A DNA stretch of 64,000 nt, from assembly GCF_020833685.1 (NCBI RefSeq), contig NZ_JACKZY010000001.1, forward strand, positions 570,578 through 634,577, written 5' to 3'. The DNA is from Nitratireductor sp. B36 (GTDB lineage Bacteria > Pseudomonadota > Alphaproteobacteria > Rhizobiales > Rhizobiaceae). Positions within the stretch are counted from its first letter, which is position 1, and each line of letters starts with the position of its first letter. The notes beneath the pieces were generated by a model. It had not been told where the DNA came from. It searched no databases and was given only the letters and a program-made list of their open reading frames with translations. A program made the position numbers and the translations under genes. Shown piece by piece: positions 1-7,736 of the stretch.

Positions 1-1257
1 ATCAGCGGCGTCGATGAATGTGTGATTGATATGCTGATATACGTCCTCAGTGATCTTCTTTGGCAGCCGGATTACACTCCTCGCATCGAGGTTGGGTTGC
101 CCCAAATCAATCTTGATGCACCTCGCCTGTTAGCCCACTGCTTCCTCTACGAGCTAGATTCGTACCTTGCGAGCGATCCCGGACGAGACTTCGTGCGTTA
201 CATGGATGACATCGATATAGGTGTAGACACGATCGTGGATGCCAAACGGGCATTGAAGACCGTCGATCTCGTCCTTCAGACGAAGCAGGTTCGTTTGAAC
301 AGCGGCAAGACAGTCATTCTTACACGGTCCGAGGCTATTCGACATTTCCGAATTTTCGAGAACGCGCGGCTAGATTCGGTTCGGGCAAGCGTCGATCACC
401 GCGTGAAACACGGACTTCCGTTGGACCGGCAGCGAGTTCATGTTGAAGCCAGAATCAGGCAAGGACTTCGCAAAAAATCATTCGACGCAGGGAATGGCGA
501 AAAGGTTCTGAAGCGATGGCTGGGGCTTGCGGCTAAAACTGGCGCTGTGGTGAAGCCTGAAGTCCTCGAAGATCTCATCAAAAGAAGACCATCAGTTCGA
601 GAGAATGTTTATTCGTTTATAAGAAGTCGCCCCCTCACTCCATCGATTGCGGGCATTCTAGCAAGGGCAAGTCAGTCAGGCCTTCTTGTTGATGATGCCG
701 CGATGGTGGAGATGTCAAACTATCTTGTTGAAACATTTGTCAAGAATAAGCGATGTCACGCAATGCTTGAAGCGGTCATCGCGAGCAATGACCCACAAAG
801 CTATTTTGGACTCTATTCAAGGCTTTGGCTGCTGTCGAAATATGGGACGCCGGCCCAGATTCTCACAACTCTTCGAGACGCCCGAAACATTTGGTCGCCC
901 CATGAGCGGCTGGGTCGTCTGGCGGCTTCGTTCCTTCCCTTGTTTCACGGTTCGCCTGAAGAGAAGCCTCTTAAGCGGCTCCTCGCGGATACCTTAAATT
1001 CTGGGGTGCGCGACACATACAAATTCCATATGAAACTTGCGACCGATCTTCCAACATTTAAGGCAATGTTTGACGCGTTAAAGGCCCCAAATCCATCCCG
1101 TGGGACCGGCATTACACACGCAAAATTTCTATGCCTCCTATCCGCACTGAAAAATCCTGCCGCACCGGTCGCTCAGATTACAACCTTAAGAGCTAATCAC
1201 TCCCGAGCCTTTGAGGACGCTTACTACAAAGAGATAAGCAAGCGAGTCGGTGTCTAG
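1..1257 (+). CDS. Reverse transcriptase, 5'-truncated by window edge (possible defence-type RT)
   Basis: The frame is open from base 1, so the true start and the RT fingers lie to the left; the GTG at 22 is only the first start-like codon inside. Counted from that GTG, a GLPQ box (residues 25-28) is followed by the catalytic YMDD box (60-63, bases 199-210) and an LNSGKT stretch resembling the RT LNxxKT motif. About 300 further residues look mainly helical, with no maturase or HNH endonuclease motif recognised. RTs with a long helical C-terminal extension include the Abi/UG (DRT) antiphage group; group II intron RTs would show maturase and often HNH domains, and retrons usually carry YADD. GC is visibly lower than in the housekeeping genes, which suggests transfer. 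RT identity is firm; the defence role is inference. Confidence 0.85.
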   Translation: MSGVDECVIDMLIYVLSDLLWQPDYTPRIEVGLPQINLDAPRLLAHCFLYELDSYLASDPGRDFVRYMDDIDIGVDTIVDAKRALKTVDLVLQTKQVRLNSGKTVILTRSEAIRHFRIFENARLDSVRASVDHRVKHGLPLDRQRVHVEARIRQGLRKKSFDAGNGEKVLKRWLGLAAKTGAVVKPEVLEDLIKRRPSVRENVYSFIRSRPLTPSIAGILARASQSGLLVDDAAMVEMSNYLVETFVKNKRCHAMLEAVIASNDPQSYFGLYSRLWLLSKYGTPAQILTTLRDARNIWSPHERLGRLAASFLPLFHGSPEEKPLKRLLADTLNSGVRDTYKFHMKLATDLPTFKAMFDALKAPNPSRGTGITHAKFLCLLSALKNPAAPVAQITTLRANHSRAFEDAYYKEISKRVGV

Positions 1258-1604
1258 ACTAGCTCAAATGCAAAGAGAAAGCGGCGGCCACCTGCCGCCG
1301 TTGTCACGCTTACCTGATCTCGCAGAAGGTCGTTGGCGCAGCAAAGGCCACCGAAACCACCTGCGCCGATAGTCAGGCCAGTGCGCAAGAAACATCTTTA
1401 ATTTCAGAGAAGCTACTCCCTGTCAGCGAAGGCACATTTATAGGGCTATAGCGTAAACGTAGTTATCATCTTCGCCCGGTGCGGCGCGCCATTTTTCATT
1501 CGGACTCCTCATCGCCGCTATCTCGTTCGATAAGGTTTCGATCACCGCCAGCGCCCTTCAAGATCAAGGGCGCTGCGGCGCGAACACATCGCGATATCGT
1601 CAGA
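1258..1604. other. Non-coding gap between reverse transcriptase and autotransporter
   Basis: These 347 bases hold no convincing gene. Three perfect inverted repeats are visible: CGGCGG/CCGCCG at 1282-1300, GGCGCAG/CTGCGCC at 1335-1367 and a 9-bp stem at 1550-1574. The first could end RT transcription and the last autotransporter transcription, although neither is followed by a U-tract. An RNA partner of the RT could lie here, but RT-linked RNAs are more often upstream of the RT, which is outside the window. Confidence 0.5.
1550..1574 (-). terminator. 9-bp inverted repeat downstream of autotransporter
   Basis: The arms AGCGCCCTT and AAGGGCGCT are perfect complements around a 7-base loop, 30 bases past the autotransporter stop. 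No T-tract follows on the minus strand, so it may be a 3'-end-stabilising hairpin rather than a classical intrinsic terminator. Confidence 0.4.
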
Positions 1605-4600
1605 TTAGAAGCGGACGTTCAATGTGACGTTGCCTGAGTGGTCAGTCACTCCGGACCAAAACAGCCCGCCATAGGAAATGTCCAGAGTGGCGGCGCTGCC
1701 GAGCGTCATTTCAAGGCCGGCGTTTAGAACCAGTTGGTCACTGGCCAGCGGCACTCCCGCGATTGCTGCACTCTCGCCGCCGGAGGCAAACGATAGCTGA
1801 GAGGTCGGCGTCCCTCCAAAAGCGTGTCGCCACCCAATTGTTCCACTGAGAGACGCATTCGTGCTGCCCCATCCGATGTCCGTTTCGGCGCGTAGGCCAA
1901 GCGTGGTGAAAGTGGCGGAAACTCCATCCCCGGCCGCGCTCAGAGCCGCAGAGCCTCCACTCTCGGCAAACCCCTCGGTGGACAGCCGCACATGAGCAAG
2001 GTTGGCGAAGGGTTCCAGTCGCGCACCTCCGGCCTCAAGCTGGTAGGCTGCTTCACCCCACGCTTGCAGCGTCCGGGCATTGTAGCTGGCCGAGGTCTGA
2101 TCGGCGAAGCCGGAGAACGCCACTGCACGGCTGGTTTCCAGCCTATGCCAGCCGTGGGCAAGCCCGCCCTGCAGACTGAGCCCGTCCCAATGACCGCCGC
2201 CATAAATGCCAAGCGTATAGCTGTCGGCGGTGCCGGAGGAGGAACGCATATCAACCCCATAGCGAGAGCGGGAAAAGCCACCGAAGACGCCAAACCGATA
2301 TACATCCAGGAACGCTGCATCGCCGCCCACCAGCAAACCGCCAACGCTGCGGTCGAGCGGGGCGGCATTGCCGTCGCTATCCCATCGTCCCCATGCGCCA
2401 AATCCACGCGTCCACAGACCCGGACGTCCAAACATCGCATGGTCTGCTCCGGCAGCCGAATTGGCACCTGTTTCACCCAATTGATCCCGAAGCCGATCCA
2501 TCGCGCCATCGCGTGGGAAGCGACTGTCTTCCAGAAGCACCGTCTTCATGGAAGCGTGGATTTCTCCCGTGAGGCTGTCGAAGGCCGCGCGGGCGTCGTC
2601 CTCGTCGCCGGAAATTCCGAGCAACGCGTCGAAGACGGCATTTCCACTGCCCAGCGCCTCGAGCGGACCTGCTATCGCCATCTGATTGGGTGTGTCAGCA
2701 ATATCGGAGAAGAAGACTGCCTGTTCAGAGTGCAGATGGACATTGGTCGCATCATAGCCGAGCGTGAAGTCAAGGAACACGTAGTCATCGGTTGGGCGAG
2801 CCGTATCGAATGTTCCGCTTACGCTGCCGGCGGAGATGATGGTGTAGGTTCCGGGCGTATAGGTCGACCCGTCATCGGTGCCGTTCTCCGGCGAAACATG
2901 CACCACACCACCATTGATTGTAACCGGACCGGCAGCGTCCAAAAGGTCGTTGTGTGTGCCGGCAGTGAAGCCGCCGCCCGAAAGCTCGACCTCATAGACC
3001 GAACCCGGATTGAAGAGGACACTGGCCGCACTCAACGTTCCGATGGAGTTGCCGGGAGCAAGCCGTCCGCCCGATCCCACTGTGGCGGTCCCCGTCAATG
3101 TTCCTGTCCCTCCGACAATGCCCCCATTGAGGGAAACCACATTGCCCCCAAGGCTCCCATTGACCAGAAGCGCGCCCCCGGAGATTTGCGAAACTCCGGT
3201 AAATCCCGAGGAATCCCCCGTCAGGACAGTTTGGCCGGCGAGCTGGTAGAGCCGACCTTCGCCGATCATATCGACTGCGAACTCGTGAGCGCTCCCGGTG
3301 TGATTGAAGAACAGTTTTGCGTCCTCGTGGTCTCCGAACCACAGCTCCGGCGCGTCCAGGTGGCCCGGCGCAACTGCCGTCTGACCGGCGGCAGCACCGA
3401 TATTGAGCGTTCCTTCAGAGGTCGCGTTGAAGCCCAGATAGGTTCGATTGGCGACGGTCACCCGTCCGCCCTCCGCGATCGTCAGCGTGCCGGTGCCCTC
3501 TTCTGCAATGAAAAGGTGGTCGCCTGCCAGGTCGGCATTCGGACCGCTGACCAGAGCCTCCCCCTCGCCGGTGGGCGCATAGCCAAGGGTGATGGTTGAG
3601 GTGGCCGAGACTGTGCCGCCGGTGATGGCAAGCTCGCCCCTGCCTTCATCGCCCACAATCAACTCGCCATCGGCATTCAGTTCCGAATCCGCACCAGAAA
3701 CATTCACCGTTCCGACCGTGTCCTGCTGCGCACCGACATAGACGTCGGAGGTGCTCACCTCGCCGCCATCAGCGATGGTCAGCAGTCCAGTTCCCCCATC
3801 GGAATTGCCCAGGTAAACACCAAGATCTGTCGTGAGCTGCGAGCCGGGGCCGGTGACGAGCGTCGTGCCATCACCCAGATCGCCGATGAACAAATAGTCG
3901 GAAGATGAGAGTGTGCCCCCCGATGTCAGCGTGAGTGTTCCGCTCGCGCCGACATCCGCTCCCAGGGTTATCTCGCCCGCATCCGACCAGCTTGCATTGT
4001 CAACGATCAGGGTGCCCTGCCCCGAACTGTCATGGGATCCCAGATACAGATTGCCATGGTTCCCAAACACCACCGCATTGTCTGAGAGAGTAATCTGGCC
4101 GATACCGCCCGTGCCGACATAGGTGTCTGCGCCCATGGTCCAGTTCGAACCGGCTCCCGTGACGGTCAAAGTTCCCGTTCCGCCACCCTCACCGATCGTG
4201 ACATATCCGTGGGACAGGAACGTGGTCCCGTTTTGGATATTGAGTGCACCGGATTCGATGCGCCCCACTCTCGTGTCGCCTGTGACCGTCAAGTTGGCAT
4301 TGTCGAATGTGGCGAAGCTGCCGCCGCCACCGGACGAGTGGCCGATCAGGAAATCCGCTCCGGCAAAGACCGATGCTCCGTTGCTGGCTTCAAGCGCACC
4401 AAGTCCGGAAAAACCGACAATCATGTTCGCACTGTTGGCATTGAGTTGGGCTGTCGAACCGGTCAGGCGAACCGTCCCTTGCGTGCTGTTGCCCTGCGCG
4501 ATCAGAATGGCAGCAGCGTCTACGGTCGCATCCGTTATGTCGAGTGTGCCCGTCCCTTGCGAGCCCACGTAAAGTGTCGCGCTGTTAACCCATTGCGACG

Positions 4601-4928
4601 TGGCGCCTGTAATGATGACGTTCCCGATCCCCGTCGGCGTTGCGCCGAGCACCCCTTGCGTGTTGTTGACAACCCCGCCATCCGAAATGATCAGCGTTCC
4701 GAGGCCGAGATCCCCAACGGTCAGCGTATCCCCGATGTTCCAGCTATCCGGCTGGGTTCCGCCGCCCGTTCCGATGACGGTTTCCGTGGCACCTCCGTCG
4801 ATGACCGCCTGTGCCAGAGCCGCTCCAGGCAATGCGGTCGATGCCATCAGCGCCATGAACGAAGCCTGGACGGTCCGGCAAACCTGTTTGCGCTCTTTCA
4901 ACTCATCTTGGTTGGACTTTTCCTGCAC
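1605..4928 (-). CDS. Autotransporter with passenger repeats and C-terminal beta-barrel
   Basis: A 1107-residue surface protein of the type V secretion family. The N-terminus is charged (many K, E, R, Q) and followed by a hydrophobic stretch ending in an ALAQA-type cleavage site near residue 40, an extended signal peptide. Residues 45 to about 640 consist of degenerate repeats of roughly 35-45 residues around GTLTI-x-DGG or LxVG cores, typical of passenger-associated beta-helix repeats. The last ~270 residues form the autotransporter beta-domain, ending in an aromatic residue (NVRF) as barrel proteins do. It starts at GTG with an AAGGGGA ribosome site. The passenger ligand is unknown; adhesion or biofilm matrix is the usual role in the family. 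It shares an upstream 15-base motif with the next operon. Confidence 0.9.
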   Translation of the reverse strand: MQEKSNQDELKERKQVCRTVQASFMALMASTALPGAALAQAVIDGGATETVIGTGGGTQPDSWNIGDTLTVGDLGLGTLIISDGGVVNNTQGVLGATPTGIGNVIITGATSQWVNSATLYVGSQGTGTLDITDATVDAAAILIAQGNSTQGTVRLTGSTAQLNANSANMIVGFSGLGALEASNGASVFAGADFLIGHSSGGGGSFATFDNANLTVTGDTRVGRIESGALNIQNGTTFLSHGYVTIGEGGGTGTLTVTGAGSNWTMGADTYVGTGGIGQITLSDNAVVFGNHGNLYLGSHDSSGQGTLIVDNASWSDAGEITLGADVGASGTLTLTSGGTLSSSDYLFIGDLGDGTTLVTGPGSQLTTDLGVYLGNSDGGTGLLTIADGGEVSTSDVYVGAQQDTVGTVNVSGADSELNADGELIVGDEGRGELAITGGTVSATSTITLGYAPTGEGEALVSGPNADLAGDHLFIAEEGTGTLTIAEGGRVTVANRTYLGFNATSEGTLNIGAAAGQTAVAPGHLDAPELWFGDHEDAKLFFNHTGSAHEFAVDMIGEGRLYQLAGQTVLTGDSSGFTGVSQISGGALLVNGSLGGNVVSLNGGIVGGTGTLTGTATVGSGGRLAPGNSIGTLSAASVLFNPGSVYEVELSGGGFTAGTHNDLLDAAGPVTINGGVVHVSPENGTDDGSTYTPGTYTIISAGSVSGTFDTARPTDDYVFLDFTLGYDATNVHLHSEQAVFFSDIADTPNQMAIAGPLEALGSGNAVFDALLGISGDEDDARAAFDSLTGEIHASMKTVLLEDSRFPRDGAMDRLRDQLGETGANSAAGADHAMFGRPGLWTRGFGAWGRWDSDGNAAPLDRSVGGLLVGGDAAFLDVYRFGVFGGFSRSRYGVDMRSSSGTADSYTLGIYGGGHWDGLSLQGGLAHGWHRLETSRAVAFSGFADQTSASYNARTLQAWGEAAYQLEAGGARLEPFANLAHVRLSTEGFAESGGSAALSAAGDGVSATFTTLGLRAETDIGWGSTNASLSGTIGWRHAFGGTPTSQLSFASGGESAAIAGVPLASDQLVLNAGLEMTLGSAATLDISYGGLFWSGVTDHSGNVTLNVRF

Positions 4929-5025
4929 GTCGCATTCCCCTTGAAAAGACCTCGCGCTTCCCGGATCAGTTTCGAAATCAACTGTCGCGAGTCCGCTTTT
5001 TTTTACGCGTGGAAGCGGGATGCCA

Positions 5026-5040
5026 CATGCGACGTTTGTG
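5026..5040 (-). promoter_or_regulatory. 15-base motif upstream of the autotransporter, copy 1
   Basis: On the minus strand this reads CACAAACGTCGCATG and ends 97 bases upstream of the autotransporter start. An identical 15-mer lies 87 bases upstream of the DUF805 operon start. Similar distance, same strand and perfect identity suggest a site for a shared regulator. The regulator is not identified. Confidence 0.45.
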
Positions 5041-5076
5041 CGATCGTGAACGGTTTTTCGCCACCCGTTATGGCTG

Positions 5077-5700
5077 TCAGGGGGTTGGCAGAGCGATGGG
5101 CTCGTCCCAGAAGTAGTCGACGATCATCTCGATCCGTGATTCCATGATCTCGGCACGCGCATCACCTTGCTGGACCGTCTGCGCGGGTGTGGTGGTTTTC
5201 ATGTGGCGCTGAACCGGACGCATGGTTTCAGGATCAAGCAAGGTGGTCACTTGCGACACGGATCTCACAGGCTCCATTGTCTCCTGCGTATGTGAAAATC
5301 GCACAAGAGCGACGCCGTCGACTGTCTCCGTGTCGCAGGAGGCGTCCCGAATGGTTTCCCGCAGGGTTGCATTGCGCGCCAGCGTTTCCTCCAGCCAGTT
5401 CTCGTTGCGCATCCGGGAGGGCTGCCAGGTCTTCCCGTCGCGAGAGGTGTATTCCTCAGCCCCCAGCACCAGCCAATGAACACCGGTCTCCCGCACGGCC
5501 TGATGAAAATGACTGTAATCGCGAAACCATTGCTGCGTGTGCTGCACCGTCGCGCCACCCATGAGGGTACGGGTTTCTATCCGATAATTCTCCCATTTCT
5601 CGCCGGCAGAGAGCATGGCCTGGATATCTTCCGTGCAGCCGGCCCGCACCGGGGTGGCGAACGGGAAAATCACGAGTAGGCCGATGAGAATGCGGTACAT
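5077..5700 (-). CDS. Secreted protein of unknown function, last gene of membrane cassette
   Basis: A 207-residue protein with a signal peptide (hydrophobic residues 4-15, cleavage near VRAG). A cysteine right after the predicted cleavage site and a second one in the middle could form a disulfide in the periplasm. The body is soluble and Trp/Thr-rich; its overall look (LLDPETMRPVQRH and similar strands) is reminiscent of periplasmic LolA-like or outer-membrane-sorting folds, but I do not recognise a family. The ATG at 5700 is chosen because a GGATCC-type ribosome site precedes it and the signal peptide starts there; the longer open frame lacks one. It sits 10 bases after the two-helix membrane gene, so it is probably co-transcribed. 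Confidence 0.7.
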   Translation of the reverse strand: MYRILIGLLVIFPFATPVRAGCTEDIQAMLSAGEKWENYRIETRTLMGGATVQHTQQWFRDYSHFHQAVRETGVHWLVLGAEEYTSRDGKTWQPSRMRNENWLEETLARNATLRETIRDASCDTETVDGVALVRFSHTQETMEPVRSVSQVTTLLDPETMRPVQRHMKTTTPAQTVQQGDARAEIMESRIEMIVDYFWDEPIALPTP

Positions 5701-5710
5701 GACGAGGATC

Positions 5711-6049
5711 CTATTGCTGCATGAACCCGATGGCGAAAATCCAGAAACCGACCTGACCGGCCAGTCCGGCGAGGAGGAGATAAAAGAAGAACCTGCCCAC
5801 CCTGCCCTGCAACTGACGGGCTGCCACATGGCGCTTGAAAGGCCGATTGGCGAGGTAGCCCGGTAGTATGGTTTCACGCAGCCAGCTGTATTGAGGTACA
5901 GGTCCATCCTGCTCGATCATCGACTTTGCACCAGTGAAGAAAGAGCCGATCTTCCATCCGACAAATCCGATAAAAGCGATCATTGCCGAACCCAGCATCC
6001 ACCAGGTTGTCCATGCGACATCGGCAATGGGGATTCCATAAATTGTCAT
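5711..6049 (-). CDS. Small two-helix membrane protein
   Basis: A 112-residue hypothetical protein with one hydrophobic segment near residues 15-37 and a second near 84-108, joined by a basic loop. Its ATG overlaps the stop codon of the upstream DUF3592-like gene by four bases (ATGA), a sign of translational coupling. No catalytic motif is visible. Its position inside a cassette of membrane proteins suggests a structural or accessory role in the same envelope function, which is unknown. Confidence 0.7.
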   Translation of the reverse strand: MTIYGIPIADVAWTTWWMLGSAMIAFIGFVGWKIGSFFTGAKSMIEQDGPVPQYSWLRETILPGYLANRPFKRHVAARQLQGRVGRFFFYLLLAGLAGQVGFWIFAIGFMQQ

Positions 6050-6561
6050 CTACCGGTCCTCTTTTCAGACGTTCGGCTGCGTATGGTTCTGCGCGCCATG
6101 CCCAGGTTCGCGAAGCCGATAAACAGAAGCAGAGCAACGATGGTGAACGCGCTGCGCATGGATTGTCCACGCATGGCCGGGTCAATTGAGCGGACCTGCG
6201 GGTCTGTTGGCAGATATCGGATCGGAACGCGTTGAGGCGGGTCGTGACGCTCGTAAAAGCTGGAGGAGACCTGAACAAAACCCCGGCGCATGGTTTCGCC
6301 CACGGTAAAGCCGACTGTCATCTCATAATGATATCTCGGGCGGTCCGTGCCATGGCGCACCATGCGCTTGTCAAGGATGGTCGCCATTGTCTCGACACCA
6401 AACCTCTCGAGCGCACCATAGTGACGGTCAGTCGTTGAGAAACTCCAGAATCCATAAAGCAGCGCCGCGGCAAACGGAGCCAGCAGAACGGCGGCTTCGG
6501 CAAGGCGTCGCCAAGGTCCGGCAGGCGGTGCATCTCGCTTCGGGTGGGTCACCTCAGCCAT
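6046..6561 (-). CDS. DUF3592-like membrane protein (second of two)
   Basis: 171 residues: a hydrophobic segment near residues 24-41, an extracytoplasmic domain of about 90 residues, and a second hydrophobic segment near 138-155. The soluble part ends in VPIRYLPTDPQVRSID, the pattern of DUF3592 proteins, where a short beta domain is flanked by two helices (VxYxPxxPxxxR/I). It overlaps both neighbours by a few bases (6554-6561 with the upstream gene, ATGA with the downstream gene), so the cassette is tightly coupled. The biochemical function of DUF3592 is not established. Confidence 0.75.
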   Translation of the reverse strand: MAEVTHPKRDAPPAGPWRRLAEAAVLLAPFAAALLYGFWSFSTTDRHYGALERFGVETMATILDKRMVRHGTDRPRYHYEMTVGFTVGETMRRGFVQVSSSFYERHDPPQRVPIRYLPTDPQVRSIDPAMRGQSMRSAFTIVALLLFIGFANLGMARRTIRSRTSEKRTGR

Positions 6562-7087
6562 GATCTGCCATCCGTGGCGCTCTCAGCCACCGCAGAACGA
6601 GAAGGGCCGCAATGAGTGCCGGTATCAACAGCACCTGCCCGATTGCCGCTAAAGCCGCAGGCACGGCCCAGAGCTGTTCGAAATTGTTCTGACGAACATC
6701 CCGCTTGCGGTCCGGCGTAAAGAATATTTCGTGCTGCGAACCGACTGGAAAATTCCAGTTGGGGGAGGATTGACCGGTGCTTGCCTGGGTCATCTCACCG
6801 TCTGTGAAGCGGTATCGAAAAACCGGACTGTAGTCCGTGGTGGCGCCATCCCACGGATTCCAGCCTTCCCAGGCATAGACATGAACGACCTCCCCCACGG
6901 TGCGTTGTGCACGGTGGAGAAAGCTGCGGGTTTCCCATGCCATGGCAGCGGCAGCTCCCAAAAACAACACAGGAGCCAGAAAGACGAGAACCCAGATTCG
7001 CCACGACGCTTCACGTTTGCCGTCCGGTCCGGTTCGCAGCAGGTAGAGCTGCGTCATGTTCAGCCGGATCAGGGCGGTGTGTACCAT
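6554..7087 (-). CDS. DUF3592-like membrane protein (first of two)
   Basis: 177 residues with a hydrophobic segment near residues 32-50, a soluble domain (YSPVFRYRFTDG, then GSQHEIFFTPDRKRDVRQNN) and a hydrophobic C-terminal segment around 140-166. The topology and the xVFRYRFxDG/FTPDxKxDVR pattern match DUF3592 proteins. It is likely a paralogue of the next gene, which it overlaps by eight bases. The start is uncertain: MVHTAL at 7087 or MTQLYL ten codons later are both possible. Function unknown. Confidence 0.72.
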   Translation of the reverse strand: MVHTALIRLNMTQLYLLRTGPDGKREASWRIWVLVFLAPVLFLGAAAAMAWETRSFLHRAQRTVGEVVHVYAWEGWNPWDGATTDYSPVFRYRFTDGEMTQASTGQSSPNWNFPVGSQHEIFFTPDRKRDVRQNNFEQLWAVPAALAAIGQVLLIPALIAALLVLRWLRAPRMADHG

Positions 7088-7125
7088 TCTATGGTGCCTC
7101 TAATGCGTCAAAGCGCGTACCGGGT

Positions 7126-7605
7126 TCAGGTCGCCGAAGCTTTTTGCATTGCGCGGAGCGGGTCGGGGCCATAGGCATTGTCGCCTGCGGTTCCCTTCAG
7201 AAACCCCAGCTCAATGATCATCCAGATTGCAACCGCCATGGCGAACCACATCAAAGCCATGGCTCCAACGCCCGGGACCAGAATGCTGGTGCCAGCCAGT
7301 TCCACTTCCGAGTAGCCGAACTTAAAAATATTCAAAACCTGCGAAACCACACCGGGGGCGATGAAGACGACAGCCCATGGCAAGGCAGACTTCCCACGAT
7401 CATGCAGGCGTTTTACCACCACGGCCGTCCACAGGTAGACAATGGCGCCGGACAAGAGGATCTGCACAAGGGCCAGCACTGCCCCCTGCGGAAAAAGACT
7501 GACGATACCCAGGCTGGCGATCATCGCAATCGCCACAATACCGGCAAACCCAAGCCAGAAACGTCGACGCGAAATGCGCCCCTCAAAGGTGGTGAAAAGG
7601 TCCAT
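7126..7605 (-). CDS. DUF805 family membrane protein
   Basis: 159 residues. The N-terminal FEGRISRRRFWLG followed by three or four hydrophobic helices, the internal VKRLHDRGKS motif and the terminal GTAGDNAYGPDPL are hallmarks of DUF805 inner-membrane proteins (YhaH type). First gene of a five-gene minus-strand cassette ending at 5077, with 38 bases to the next gene. The molecular role of DUF805 is unknown; neighbours suggest an envelope-related task. A 15-base motif shared with the autotransporter lies 87 bases upstream. Confidence 0.88.
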   Translation of the reverse strand: MDLFTTFEGRISRRRFWLGFAGIVAIAMIASLGIVSLFPQGAVLALVQILLSGAIVYLWTAVVVKRLHDRGKSALPWAVVFIAPGVVSQVLNIFKFGYSEVELAGTSILVPGVGAMALMWFAMAVAIWMIIELGFLKGTAGDNAYGPDPLRAMQKASAT

Positions 7606-7692
7606 CGCTCCCCCAACCGCGGTGCCTGAACACCGTCTTTCAAGCTGATAGCGTCATCTATGCTGGATTTTAGGCAAGGGACCGTGACCGGT

Positions 7693-7707
7693 CATGCGAC
7701 GTTTGTG
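7693..7707 (-). promoter_or_regulatory. 15-base motif upstream of the DUF805 operon, copy 2
   Basis: Identical on the minus strand to the motif at 5026-5040 (CACAAACGTCGCATG). It sits between the stop codon of the LysR gene and the DUF805 start. The motif is followed by a short palindrome, ACCGGT. Regulatory function is inferred from repetition and position only. Confidence 0.45.
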
Positions 7708-7736
7708 TGAGGCCGGCGCATCAAACGCGCACCTGC

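Noticed and set aside
1992-3599. 535-codon plus-strand ORF
   Set aside because: Antisense to the autotransporter passenger repeats; the sequence has no domain and mirrors the repeat composition.
5701-5907. N-terminal extension of the secreted 207-residue protein
   Set aside because: This part overlaps the two-helix protein gene in another frame, and the signal peptide and ribosome site point to ATG 5700.
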